NCBI GenBank assembly: GCA_021397845.1
Contig: CM038051.1
Location: 16,278,827 to 16,342,826 of the forward strand
Length of the DNA stretch: 64,000 bases
Origin: Areca catechu
Lineage: Eukaryota; Streptophyta; Magnoliopsida; Arecales; Arecaceae
Reading direction: 5' to 3'
A program made the translations under genes and the position numbers. Below the pieces are notes generated by a model that worked only from the letters and a program-made list of their open reading frames with translations, did no database searches and had not been told where the DNA came from. This document shows positions 24,606 through 35,609 of this stretch, in pieces. Position 1 is the stretch's first letter; the number at the start of each line of letters is the position of its first letter.

Positions 24606-24668
24606 TGCAAGGCAGATAAATTATTGTGCAGAAAGGAATCTTTATTTCTCATAGAGGGGACACTTACA

Positions 24669-25300
24669 TCACTGATAATATCTTCTCAGATTACAAGCAT
24701 TCCAGGTCCGGGGAAATCTAGCACCATCCAAATCTTCGAGGTAGCAGGCCCCCTGGGAGAGGGCCTCGGCCACCCTATAAGGGCCCGCCTAGTTCGGCGA
24801 GAGTTTGCCGCTCTCCCGGGGCCGGGATGCTTCTGCTCGGCGCAGCACCAGGTCACCAGGTCGGAAGATCTTCTGCTTCACTCGTGCATTATAATATCGG
24901 GTGACTCGTTGTCGATAGGCCGCCATCCGGAGCCAGGCTTTGTCCCTCGTCTCTTCGAGGAGATCAAGGTTGAGCAGGAGATGTGCCGAGTTCTGGCCCT
25001 CGTCGTACTGCTGCACCCAGATTGTGGGCACGCCGAGCTCGACTGGGATCACCGCTTCAGATCCAAAAACGAGGTTGAAGGGTGTTTCGCTCGTTGCTGT
25101 TCTGGGCGTTGTGTGGTAGGCCCACAGGACACTTGGAAGTTCTTCTGCCCATCTGCCTTCACTTGGTCCAACCTGGTGCGGAGTCCTTGAAGGATGGTTT
25201 GATTTGTCATCTCGGCTTTGCCGTTGGTCTGGGGGTGAGCAACCGAGGTGAAACGGTGTTGGATCCCATGCTCGGCACAGAACCATCCTTCAAATTTGGT
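24669..25300 (-). pseudogene. Gypsy integrase C-terminal remnant
   Basis: On the minus strand the integrase core resumes at about 25,300 with FEGWFCAEHGIQHRF. It continues through WAEELPSVLWAYHTTPRTAT and ETPFNLVFGSEAVIPVELG, the region around the catalytic Glu, to PGDLVLRRAEASR. A stop at 24,786-24,788 replaces a usually conserved Trp. Recognisable sequence continues to LRRYYQ and a TGA at 24,669. The zinc finger and first part of the core are absent. Frame breaks are also needed to follow the core between 25,190 and 25,290. Confidence 0.88.
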
Positions 25301-25573
25301 ATCAGAACCAACCCTAATGATTTTTTTTTTGGCAGAACCTGTTCTCAGGCCGAAAACAGGGAACTGCAGTTTTCACAGAAAACCATAAATTGATAAAAAA
25401 TTAGTAAAAATACTTTGAATTTCAAGGAAGCTAGCAAAATAAATTTCATGTTTTTTTGATTTTTATACATGTAGAAACATTTAAAACAACAGAGTATATA
25501 CTGGAAGGCCGAGATGTAGAATTTAACTAAATGCAAGATTAACCTAATCTAAACCGGGCTCTGATACCAAATT

Positions 25574-27340
25574 TGATGCGGGACACGGATGCGATGCAGT
25601 ACTAAAGGTTTATTTAAATTTTATGTTAATCGAGAGCAAATATTCATTAACCTAACAGCCTATTAAACAATACGATAAAAGAATCTATAGTAAGCAACTA
25701 AATACTGGATTACATCACCCGCATGCATACCTAACAAAATAATTAATTAGATGGATTACGGCGATTGAGAAACCACCCTATATTAGGTTCCTACTTTCTA
25801 ATTTCAGATCTAGAGGAAGGGAAAGGGATCTTGAGTTACCGATACGCTTAGAAGCCTCCTCTGATGAAGATCTGGATCACTGCACTCTAGGGTTGAAGAA
25901 TCGGACTCCAAACTGATCGCTCCTGGCATTCGGATTCCGATCGAAATGATTCCAAAGCATGAACGCCGATCTTCAGAGTCGGATCTCAAGAGAATCTGCC
26001 AAGAAAATATCAAAAATAGCAATTAAACATTGGAAATCAAAAGCTAGAAGGAAGGCTGGCGCCAGGGTTGTTGGTTCTCTCGGGGATCTTCTTCTTTGGT
26101 TGGCTTCTAGGATCTCTTCAAAGCATTGGATGAAGGCCTTAAAGAGACTTAGGGATCAGATCTGATGGAGGGATTGGATGCATAAACAGGGCATCGCACC
26201 CCGGTAGAACTTGGACGTCGCACCCAAGTATTCTAGGCATCACACCTAGCACCTATCAGCCGTCACAGCTAGAAAGAAATTGGGAGAAGAACTCGGCAAA
26301 GTTTCATTTCATTTCATCAAATATTCATTTTTTTTACAAGGGGTACAGGGTCCTATTTATAGGATTATTCCTTACAAGAAGTACAATAGGACTCAATTAT
26401 ATTTTTGAATTTAAAACCTCCTTGCAATCTTGGACTTCTCCTTGAGCTTGAATTTTGAATGGCTTGATCTGAATTGGGCGACAACTCTTTGGAGCAAGGC
26501 GCTAATTTCCTTCTTATTTCTTCTTAAGTTGGTGTGAAATCCTTCTTGAATCACCGTGATATCTGAAATGGGACTCCCTTGGTTGGCTAAAGGAATTTGA
26601 ATGGAGTTTGGATGATGGATAAGTCCTCTTGAATTTGAATGAAGATTGGATGAGGGCTTTCATTTGAAGTTTAAATTCCTTGGAACTCTTCAAATGGGAC
26701 GGCAACTCAGAATTAGCGTGAAGAAATAGAAGCAGATGGCACACTTCTCCCTTGGGCATGATTTCATCTATCGTGGAATCCTATTTGAAATTTAAATGAA
26801 GAGAGCTCCTTCCCATGGACTCTTTCTTGTTTAAATTTGAACCTCATTGTTTCTTGGATGGGGCATCTTGGAAGTAGGCGACAAGAGAGGGAAGAGGGCG
26901 CCAGATGAAGCAGACTTCTTCTGCTTTACTCCTCTTAAAATATGAGGCGCCAAATAATTTTCCTATGGGCCGACCATGTGGTGTTGTCTTGACTTGTGTA
27001 GCATGTCAAAATTCAAGTGACAGGCCATGTGTTATTGTCTCCTTTTTAATATAGGACTCAATAAATAATTAAAGCCCTACTTGATCAATTGAAATCCAAT
27101 TTGATCAAAAGGCAATCAAAAGACAAGACATGTAAATAAGTAATTCAACTTGGTAAAAGGAGTTTAGCCCAAAAGGCTAAAAATAAATAAAACCCTAATT
27201 CCAGTTGGTAACAGGGGCTAACCCTAACTAACCCAAAATAATAGAAATTAAAATAAATTATTTACATGAATAAAAGGGTTGGATCCAGGGTTTCATTCAC
27301 AGGTGATCCACAAGGATGTGGGTTCAACCTGTCGATATTT
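25574..27340 (-). mobile_element. LTR of a second retrotransposon, embedded in the gypsy element
   Basis: Read on the minus strand, this AT-rich block ends ...GTGTCCCGCATCA and is followed directly by AATTTGGTATCAGAGCCCGG, a classic LTR end plus initiator tRNA-Met primer site. A TATA box (CCTATAAATAGGACC) lies at about 26,350-26,362 on the same strand, as in an LTR promoter. About 255 bases of possible internal sequence continue from the primer site to about 25,300, where gypsy integrase starts abruptly. The upstream LTR edge is uncertain, near 27,290-27,365 where gypsy reverse transcriptase homology stops. No matching second LTR was found. Confidence 0.65.
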
Positions 27341-27365
27341 TTGGGCCCTGGAGTCCTCACCAGCT

Positions 27366-29052
27366 GCGACCCTTCTCGTCAAGCGTTGAACCTGCTTCTT
27401 GGATGTTGGGTGCTCCATGTCAAGGATTGCTTGGACCTTCTCCGGATTTGCTTCGATGCCTCTCTAGGTGACCATGAAGCCGAGGAATTTTCCGGCCGCC
27501 ACCCCGAAGGTGCACTTCGCTGGATTGAGCTTCATCTGGTGCTTCCAGAGACTATGAAAGGCCTCAGCGAGGTCGGCAATGTGATCCAAGCTCGGTTTGC
27601 TCATAACGAGTATATCATCCACGTACACTTGCACATTCCTGCCAATCTGATCCTTGAAGACCTTATTAACCAAATGTTGGTACGTGGCCCCAACATTCTT
27701 CAGGCCAAAGGGCATCATCCTGTAGCAGTATGTCTCCCGATCGGTGATGAAGGCAGTGTGGTCCTCGTCCCTTGGGTGCATCCGGATCTGATTGTACCTG
27801 GAGAATGCATCCTTGAAGGAGAGCAGCCTGTGCCCTGAAGTGGCATCTACCAACTGATCTATCCTTGGCAGAGGGAAGCTGTCCTTCGGGCACGCTTTGT
27901 TGAGGTCGGTGTAGTCCACACAGATCCTCCACTTGCCATTATTCTTTTTCACCATCACCATATTTGCCAGCCAGCTCGGATACTGTACTTCTCGGATGAA
28001 GCCTGTGGCTAGAAGTTTCTCAACTTCCTCATTGATGGCCACTTACCTTTCTGGGATGAAGCTTCTCTTCTTCTATCGAACCGGTCTGTACTTCGGATCG
28101 ACATTAAGTTTGTGGGTGATGACTTCAGAGGGAATACATGGCATGTTCGTTGCCGTCCAGGTGAATACGTCCGTATTCGCCCGCAGGAGCTCCAACAATG
28201 GAGCTTTCTCTTCTTCGAGCAGTTGGGCTCCGATTAGCACGGTCTTCGTCTGGTTGGCCTCGAGCTGGCAGGGAAGCAAGCGTTTGACCGGGCCTCCCCT
28301 GGGGTCCTGGGCCCTCTGGTTGAGCTCGTCTGCTCTGGAGCCCTCCTCGGGCACCCGGGCCCTGGGGAGGGTTTGGAAATAGTGTTGCACTGGCTGAGGT
28401 GTACCCCTCATCTCTCCCATGCTGTAAGGGGTCGGGAATTGTACGAGCAGCCTTTTGGTGGAGACGACGACGTCGAGGAGATTGAGCCCAGGTCGGCCCA
28501 GAATCACGTTGTAAGGCGAAGGGAGCCTGACAACCGTGAACGTCATCATGACGGTGCTCTGCCGAGATGGGTCCCGGCAGTGACTGGGAGAGTGATTTCT
28601 CCCTCCACCCTTGTGGAGTCTCCCGTGAAACCAACAAGGGGGCTATATACAGGCTTGAGCTGAGTAGGGAAGAGATTCATCCTGGAGAAAGCATCGTAGA
28701 AAAGTACATATGTGGAGCTTCCACTATCTACCATGATGCGCTTTACAGGATGCTTTGCGATCGTCATCTCAATGACCACAGCATTATTATTTATATTTTT
28801 CTCCCTGTCCTCCCCCTCCCTCATAAAGGGGAGTACATTCTCAGAGTCCCCTGCCCCCCGGGTCCTCTTGGATGCGCGCTCAGCTCCCCAGGAGATCAGC
28901 GCTTCGGTTTCTCGGTGGGACGGTTGTTGATGGCTGGAGCTGGCGGGAGAGCAACGAGCGCCTGGGACTCTGGTCGAGTTCTGCCCCCCACATATTTTTT
29001 GAGGTAACCCCTCTTGATGAGCTCTTCGATCTCCCACTTGAGATTTCAGCAT
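27366..29052 (-). pseudogene. Gypsy protease and reverse transcriptase remnant
   Basis: Protease carries MVDSGSSTYVLFYDAF (active D-S-G). A one-base frameshift near 28,560-28,570 follows, then SPYNVILGRPGLNLLDVVVS. Reverse transcriptase follows with GFIREVQYPSWLANMVMVKK, KWRICVDYTDLNKACPKDSF, FGLKNVGATYQHLVN and the active site VYVDDILV near 27,610. A stop at 28,070-28,072 and another after FLGFMVT near 27,461 interrupt it. Homology ends at about 27,366, within the thumb just before RNase H, where the embedded LTR region starts. Confidence 0.92.
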
Positions 29053-30352
29053 TTCTCGGTGTCATGGCCGTGGTCACGGTGGAAGCGGCAGTACTTCGTC
29101 TTATCCCGGGTGAAGAATGGCTTCAACGGTGGGGGATGCCTCAGATAGGTCTCACCCTCGATCTCCATGAGGATCTTCGCTCTTGGGATGAGAAAGGGAG
29201 TGAAGTTCCCCTGAGAGACGGGAGCATTCCTTGGCCTTGGTGTTGGTCGGGAGTTCTGAGCTGGTAGCCCCGGCCTCCGCGCCCCAGGCGCCTCAGTGGG
29301 TGCCGGCCCCTTCAGTGGCTTCCCGTCGAGCTTCCGCCTCGTACAATCCACCTCCTCGGCGCGGATGTACTTCTGAGCCCGGAAGAGCAGCTCGGCGTAG
29401 GTCTTCAGGAGCTTCTTATTAAGCGAGTAGGTTAGGCGGGAAGTCTTGAGCCCTCGTTTTAGGGCCAGCATTGCAACCGGCTCCTCCAGGCTATAAATCT
29501 CCAAGGCAGCGGCCTTGAAGTGGGCCACGTAATCCCGCAGAGACTCACGGTCCTGTTTCCTGATGAAGAAGAGGCTGTCTGCCTCACGTGGTATCTTCTA
29601 ACAGGCGTCAAAATGAGCTACGAACTTCTGCCCCAGCTGGGCGAAGAAATTGATGCTTTCCGGCTAGAGACGGGTGAACCATACCCGAGCTGCCTTCCAA
29701 AGGATAGCAGGGAATGCGACGCACAAGAGAGCGTCAGTGGCCCCCTGGACCCTCATGAGGGCCCAGTAACTTTTCAGGTGGTCCAGTGGGTCGGTGGTCC
29801 TGTCGTAAGGATCCACCTACGGCATGCGAAACCGACGGGGAATCAGCTCCATCTAGATCTCCTGGGAGAATGGGGGGCGGGCGTCATAGCCCGTTGGCTC
29901 GCTAGTGGAGCCAGGCAAGTTGGCGAACCGGAGGGCAAACTCCGCCAGCTTGCGGTCATGCTCCTCCAGGCGCTTCTCCGCCATGCGCCTGATGGCTTCG
30001 TCGTGGACCCCTCCGCTGAGAGGGGCGGGGAAGGTGACACGGACGCGCGATGCCCATGGCGAGGAGCTTTGCCCCTCCTACCTTAGCAGGGTTTGGATGC
30101 CCCCCGGTCAAGGTACGACGAGTAGCTTTCTTCGTCAGTAGAGCTGGCCCGCCGTCGCTTCATTGGGGCATGATGGGTACCCTGAGGGTCTGTAACTGCC
30201 CGCGACTGTGAAGGCCTTCCGTGGAAGGAACGTAGGCTGTCGCGGGGTGCCGCGGTGTGGGCCGCTGGGATTTCTGGCTGCTGGTGGGTAGCTAGAGACC
30301 GTTGCTGGTGCTGATGCTGGAGCTGGCGCATTGCTATAGTGAGAGTGTGCAT
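29046..30352 (-). pseudogene. Gypsy gag remnant
   Basis: The minus strand carries a Gln/His-rich N-terminal part at 30,083-30,352 (MRQLQHQHQQRSLATHQQ). The core capsid-like region at 29,046-29,528 reads LEEPVAMLALKRGLKTSRLT, SLNKKLLKTYAELLFRAQKY and ends with YCRFHRDHGHDTEKC. The last segment is the short zinc-binding tail seen before protease in this group. The pieces lie in different frames. Confidence 0.82.
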
Positions 30353-30556
30353 CTGCTGGGCAAGTGCGGTCAGCTGGGTCTCCAGTGGGGACGGTTGAAC
30401 CGGGGCAGGTAGCTCTGTCTTCGATCCGTGCGGGTTCCCGTGGGAAGGGGATGCCTCCGCACGGCCGAGAGACGCTCCCTAGCCTGGGTGGTCACCATCC
30501 TCCCGATGGACTGGCTAAGCGGGGCCTGAACTGGATCAAGTATCGTTCTGACGGCC

Positions 30557-30575
30557 CCTTCTTGGTGCGCCAATC
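30557..30575 (-). other. Gypsy primer-binding site
   Basis: On the minus strand GATTGGCGCACCAAGAAGG follows the LTR end CAACA directly. TGGCGC-type primer sites are usual for Tat-group gypsy elements. The exact tRNA is not certain. Confidence 0.65.
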
Positions 30576-31837
30576 TGTTGCCGCCCAGATCGCCGTGGCC
30601 CGTAGCTGCTGGTGGCGTCGGGTGTTCCGCATCCGCCCACGGGAGATGCCTCCGGTGCCTCGGGACCTGCAAGAAAGCAAACGTCAGAGGTCCGGCCGGG
30701 GATTCCGGCAGGGGCACTCCGACAGTCAAGTTAGTGACGATCCAGGGGAACAGATCCTCCTGGTCGAGCCCCTCTGGATGAGCTCCACGCTAGGAGGAGT
30801 GAGTGGAGTGTATGAGAGTGTGAGTGTGAGTTGGGGGATGTGGTGGCCGAGGTGGTCTTGCCCTCCTGTCTGGCCTCTCCCCCTTCTCCTCTTTCTCTTT
30901 GTGGTGGTTGTGTTGTTGGAAAAATTGGTTCCTCTCTTGTTGAGAGAATGTTGTTATGTTGCAATATGAGTGCTGTTACCTCCTTTTTGCTTACTCTGAC
31001 CGAGTTTTCTACTTTGGCTTGCCTCGGGTTCTCTCGTGCTGTCAGACGGGTACGATGGGATATCGGTGCCGTAGACGGGATGCCTTCTTTATTGGATAGC
31101 TGGGGAAGCTTCTACATGCCTCTGACATTCTTTCTGTTTGCCCTTTCTGGAAGCCTGGCAGGACCTCGACTGTTGTGCCGCCGCTCTCGGGAACTGTGCT
31201 TCTTGGTGGGGTCTTTTCTCCGGCCGTACGACAGGTCGATGGAGGGCATGGTGCCTTGATGTGAGCTTCCTTTCTTTCTGGTGTGAATGGCGGGTGCTAT
31301 CATACGGTCCTCGGGGTGCCCGCCACCGTCTTCAAGAGGGGGCGTGCTGCTCCCTTGGTGGTTGGTGCCTCGATCTGAGCTGGGGGCCGAGCTAGGAAGA
31401 TGGTGCCCACTTGTAGGGGACCCACCTCGCGGTGGCTCGAATGTGCGGAGGGAGGCCCAGCTCGGCTCCGGGCCAAGGGGGCCCAGCTTTGACCGAGCTC
31501 GGGCTGGCAGAGGTGGACAAGGTGTGCCCAGTCCATGGGACCCGGCCTCGAAGGGGCTCCACGTGGTGGAGGAGGCTTGAGCTCAGCTCCAGGCCACGGG
31601 GCCCGACATCGGGCTCGAAAGGTCTGCCTCTGGTGGGGTTTGAGCTCGGCTCCGACCTAGGCGTCCTGACCTGGCGGGGACCGACCTGGCGGAGGACGGA
31701 ACCCGGCTTCGACGGGCCGTCCTGTTGAGATCAGGAGCTCAGCCCGGCGATGGGGCCCATGGTGGGAATCCAGCACGGCATCCGATTAGGGCTCCACGTC
31801 AGGCTCCTTGCTCCACGTCAGCGATCCGATCACATCA
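30576..31837 (-). repeat. Gypsy 5' LTR (right copy)
   Basis: It starts TGTTGCCGCCCAGATCGCC on the plus strand and ends GATCCGATCACATCA, so the element reads TGATGTG...CAACA. It is 1,262 bp and matches the left copy with scattered substitutions and small indels. Confidence 0.93.
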
Positions 31838-31842
31838 GAACG

Positions 31843-31975
31843 TGTTAAGGAGAACAAAGTGGTTGTTGAATATGTTAGCACCGAATTGATAATTACTGAT
31901 CTTTTAACAAAAGTCATGCCACTAAGGAGTTTTGAGGATCATGTAGCACGAATGGGACTTGGTTCCATTATATAA
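31843..31975 (+). pseudogene. C-terminal tail of the copia polyprotein
   Basis: Reading resumes right after the second GAACG with the end of copia RNase H (ELIITDLLTKVMPLRSFEDH) and stops at TAA 31,973-31,975. It is in register with the frame cut at 19,789 once the gypsy element and one target copy are discounted. This proves the gypsy inserted into the copia. Confidence 0.9.
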
Positions 31976-32270
31976 TTTTGATATATGAACTTTCATCATT
32001 TGTAATGAAACTCTTATCAGTGAATTATTTTTTTCATTTCGGTGTGCACATTTTATTTTTGAGAATAACAATAATTATTGGACCCAAAATAAATATAGGG
32101 TTTATTCATTAAGTTATTATGAGCTAGCATTAAAGAAATAAAGTGCATAGTGATACATGGAAGATAATACTCATATTTAGAGGACCCATCACCATGATTC
32201 ATGCATTTTGTTTCTTAAAGAAGAAGGATTCGTGGATATGGTTATAGTATATATGGACCAAGTTGAAGAA

Positions 32271-32684
32271 TGTGGATATCGTTTCCCTAATTTTAGGCTT
32301 ATCACTTGATATGTGGTTGTTTGGGGATAATGACATTTTTTATCAGTTAAATCATGTACCTTGAAGTATAATAATCACTCCGAATATGATCCGTGTATCT
32401 CTCACGAAGTCAGGAAAATGCGTTCATTCATCTCTATCGTATCTGGCCACGTTTTGATAGAAAACGTGGATATATATTTGTGAGCACGTATAGGATTCCT
32501 AAGCTCAGCAATTTTTAAGGAAACATACCATCAAGTGAGATTGCTAGAGTTCAGAAGAGCTCCTTACGGAGATCGAGTTTCAAATACAAATAGCTGGAGG
32601 TCGGTACATATTGTTTTGAGTTTATGAAATTTCTTTATTGTGCAGTTAATAAAACATTTTTTCGGGCATCTTGAAATTCTAACA
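32271..32684 (+). repeat. Copia 3' LTR
   Basis: It begins TGTGGATATC after a purine-rich stretch (AGTTGAAGAA) and ends ATTCTAACA, followed by GAAAG. It is 414 bp and aligns with the left LTR in several blocks. Confidence 0.82.
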
Positions 32685-32689
32685 GAAAG

Positions 32690-34344
32690 TTCACAAAGTC
32701 TCTTAAAAACCGAGAAAAAAACACAAAATACCGGACTCATGTTAAGAAGGAAATTTTGGTTCCTTGTTCTCTTTTCATCCCAATGGTTGTGAACAAAATT
32801 GTCGGTCCAGACGTTCTAATACTAAAACTATTCATAGGCCATTCATTAGCCATAGATGCAAATTGTGAAAAAGAGGATATTATGGCAACAATACATATCA
32901 ATTATAGGTGGAAGTCAAAAATAGATATTATAGCAACAATACATATAAATTAATTTGTCATGGTTGGATTTACACCGAAGTTCGAATCATCTTCAACACA
33001 GGGTTGAACTAAAGAGATCCAGTCTGAGATCACAAGTCAGCTAGATGGGTCTCACTTAATTATAAATATTTGTTCCACATATATGAACAACCTATGCTCT
33101 ACCATTGGATCCTTTCAGTTCAACTCACATTCAAAAGATAAGACCATGACTCTTTGGGTCTGCTGTCGGCATGTGTGACAGGCTGCCAACCATGACAAAC
33201 ACATCAAACCTATAATCCAATCATGGAGATCTTCTTAAGTTAATATATATGTATATATATATTTATGTGCCAACTCCAAATGGTTATTATTTATAGCATG
33301 CCAACTCTAGCTAAATCATCCAAGACAAATTCTATGCAATTTATTAGATGGTTCTACACTGGTGCTTGGACCTACAGATGAGTACAATACTTCCAAATTA
33401 AGTAGATTTAAAAACGCCATTTTTTCTGAAATGTGTTTGGGGAGTTCATGGTTGGCAAATTGTTTGAGGGATAATCTACAAGCCAAGCTTCTTGTAAGAA
33501 GCAAAGCACGAATACTTGTGAAGTTTCAACTCCTAAGAAATCAATCTTTGCAATAAGAACCATTCTTTTCAGCACGGCAGCACATCAAGGAAAAAGCTAT
33601 AATAAAGAAGAAAAGAAATCACGATCGATTCCAAATAAGGGGAAAAGGACATCTATTTGTCATCCATGGACCTTAATTAATTATCACCATCGATTTAAAT
33701 GCAAGACAAGGATACCAGCCTTTCAAACTCTATTTTTCTTTTTTTCATGCACCTTATTTATCCGGTAGGAATTTAATATTAACATGCGTGTAGAAGTAGT
33801 GCACCTAATATTGGGATGAATTTCTAATTATTTATAACATTGCTCATTAGCTAGTCAATCCACAATTTCCATCCTACACCATTGCTCCATAGTAACTCAT
33901 TTTGACACTCGCATTTGCCACCCCTTAACTTAAGTCTTGAACATTAGTACAAACAAATATCCAAAAGTAATAAAATTCAAAGGACGTACGGTAAAGGTGA
34001 TGCTCAAATTTTATTGGAGTAGGAGCCTCGGACAAATCTCGTCTCCACCAAACCTGCAGAATAATCTCCATGAACCTTTTGGATACGCAAAGCAACCACC
34101 ACTTTTTAAATATTCTATTAAAAATGTACCAACCCCCCCCAAAAAAAAAAAACAAAAGGCGTGTTTTATATATATATATATATTAAAAAAAAAACGAAAA
34201 ATGCAAAACCCTCTCCCCCTCTACCCAACCTGATCAAATCCAGCTCATTCCAGCGAACTCACGGACCTACTCTCTCCATATATCCCCCATGCACTTCTCT
34301 CCTCCCACTCCACCTCCTTCTCCACCACCACCACCACCACCACC
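32690..34344. other. Intergenic region and FLA promoter
   Basis: AT-rich sequence without a convincing gene. It contains TA repeats near 33,242-33,262 and 34,168-34,184, a C/A homopolymer pair near 34,132-34,150, and a pyrimidine-rich leader with a (CCA)n run just before the FLA start codon. Confidence 0.5.
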
Positions 34345-35091
34345 ATGGCCGCCACCACCATTGCACTCGTACTAGCCACATTTCTCGCCTTCACCACCTC
34401 CAGCTCCCGAGCCCAGCCGGTGGCTCCCGGCCCGAGCCCGGCCCCCCTCAACCTCACCGCCGTCCTCGAGAAGGGCGGGCAGTACAACACCCTCATCCGC
34501 CTCCTCAGGGCAACCCAGGTGGAGCAGCAGATCAACAGCCAGCTCAACAACTCCTTCAATGGCGTCACCGTCTTCGCCCCCACCGACAACGCCTTCAACA
34601 CCCTCGAAGCCGGAACCCTCAACGGCCTCAGCCAACAAGAACAGGTTGCACTCGTCCTCTACCACGTCCTCCCTCGCTATTATAGCCTATCCATGTTTCA
34701 GACCACCAGCAACCCGGTTCGCACCCAGGCGTCGGGCAACAACGGCGTCTACACGCTCAACCTCACGACCACGCCGACCCAAGCCAACATCTCGACCGGC
34801 GTCGTCGACACGCCCATCACCAATACCCTTAAATCCGACTTTCCGCTCGCGGTTTACTCGGTCGATAAAGTCCTGCTGCCTTTTGATCTCTTTGGTGAGA
34901 GGTCACCGGCGTCGGCCCCGGCACCGGCCAAGGAGAAGCCTGGGAAGAGTGACAAGACCCCTGCGGCAGATGGGCCGTCGGCGGCAACGGAGAGCAGCCC
35001 CTCGGCGGCGGTCGGTTTGAAGGGGAGGGGAGCAGGGTGGATTTTTGTTGTTGGGGTGGGGGTGATGGGCATCGTTGGAAGTCTATTGTGA
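34345..35091 (+). CDS. FLA: Fasciclin-like arabinogalactan protein, single FAS1 domain, GPI-anchored
   Basis: Intronless gene for a 248-aa cell-surface proteoglycan. Residues 1-23 form a signal peptide with likely cleavage at SRA|Q. A Pro-rich AGP module follows (PVAPGPSPAP, 25-34). The FAS1 domain spans about 36-180, with the H1 motif FNGVTVFAPTDNAFNTL (71-87), the central YH (106-107) and the H2 segment AVYSVDKVLLP. A second AGP module (SPASAPAPAKEKPG) precedes a hydrophobic C-terminus (GWIFVVGVGVMGIVGSLL) expected to be exchanged for a GPI anchor. Potential N-glycosylation sites are at 36, 68, 139 and 148. One FAS1 domain flanked by two AGP modules plus GPI matches group A FLAs (FLA11/FLA12-like), which act in secondary walls; the exact orthologue is not determined. 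The start follows a (CCA)n leader and gives the full signal peptide. Confidence 0.95.
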   Translation: MAATTIALVLATFLAFTTSSSRAQPVAPGPSPAPLNLTAVLEKGGQYNTLIRLLRATQVEQQINSQLNNSFNGVTVFAPTDNAFNTLEAGTLNGLSQQEQVALVLYHVLPRYYSLSMFQTTSNPVRTQASGNNGVYTLNLTTTPTQANISTGVVDTPITNTLKSDFPLAVYSVDKVLLPFDLFGERSPASAPAPAKEKPGKSDKTPAADGPSAATESSPSAAVGLKGRGAGWIFVVGVGVMGIVGSLL

Positions 35092-35609
35092 GGACTGAAT
35101 GAGTTCTGCCTTGCATTGCATTGCATTGCGTTGCGTCGCATTGTTGGTTGGTTATGTGTAATCGTGCTAGTTTGTGCTTTTCTGAAGTCTGTACCTGCCT
35201 ATTCTTTCGATTTTTTTTTTTTTTTTTTTTCTAGTTTTTTTTTCCCGCTTGATTTATTAATGCATTAATTCTTGTCTCCTTCTTTTGATCTTATAAAATA
35301 AGATGTTAAGACTGGATGTCAGTAAAATTTGATGGAGACATCTATAACAAAATGGCTAATTAGCCGGTACTTTCAGCTTTTTGGTTTACAAAATATTATT
35401 TTATATTCAATCGAACATGAAGTAAATATGTAAATTATTTATAAATTTGAAACTAATAAATGTCAAGCTTTTAGAACTAAAAATTTTGAATTTTAAGATA
35501 GCAACATGATTTTGAGATTAATAACCTTTATAATTGGTATGATTAGATGGCATCGGATCTTAAAATCCTAGTTAGTCATAGACATCCGCAAAGAACATGC
35601 AAGTATAAT
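35092..35609. other. 3' flank of the FLA gene
   Basis: The stretch includes short TTGCA/TTGCG repeats at 35,113-35,142, a T tract near 35,211-35,247, and AT-rich DNA up to the solo LTR. No gene is seen. Confidence 0.5.

Larger units (their letters stand above)
19795..31837 (-). mobile_element. Ty3/gypsy LTR retrotransposon, Tat/Retand-like, defective
   Basis: A 12,043-bp element flanked by perfect 5-bp duplications GAACG (19,790-19,794 and 31,838-31,842), with LTRs of about 1.25 kb at both ends. Read on the minus strand, the order is LTR (TGATGTG...), primer site, gag, protease, reverse transcriptase, integrase C-terminus, tandem repeats, an antisense ORF, polypurine tract, LTR (...CAACA). 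The extra ORF lying antisense between integrase and the 3' LTR is characteristic of the Tat/Retand group. The RNase H region and most of integrase are missing, displaced by an unrelated LTR segment. Frameshifts and stops confirm it is dead. The LTRs differ often by eye, so insertion is not very recent. Confidence 0.95.
12569..32684 (+). mobile_element. Degenerate Ty1/copia LTR retrotransposon, twice interrupted
   Basis: Domain order on the plus strand is gag, protease, integrase, reverse transcriptase, RNase H, which is the copia order. Diverged LTRs lie at both ends and a tRNA-Met-like primer site follows the left LTR. GAAAG follows the right LTR and also precedes LTR-like sequence at the left (12,564-12,568 and its duplicate 12,690-12,694), consistent with a 5-bp target duplication. 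A hAT element (16,983-18,293) and a gypsy element (19,795-31,837) are inserted in it, leaving about 6.8 kb of copia sequence. Many stops and frameshifts make it inactive. I did not assign a lineage. Confidence 0.9.

Noticed and set aside
22570..24652. Long overlapping ORFs on both strands (up to 177 codons)
   Set aside because: They are open only because the 95- and 81-bp tandem repeats lack stops; the predicted proteins are simple repeats on both strands.
25082..30086. Plus-strand ORFs over the gypsy gag-pol region (for example 27,266-27,838 and 29,520-30,086)
   Set aside because: The minus strand carries recognisable gag, protease, reverse transcriptase and integrase; the plus frames are their shadows.
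34161..35020. Other-frame ORFs across the FLA gene (174 and 153 codons)
   Set aside because: They are Pro/Arg/Ser-rich by-products of GC-rich codons; only the 34,345 frame has a signal peptide and FAS1 domain.
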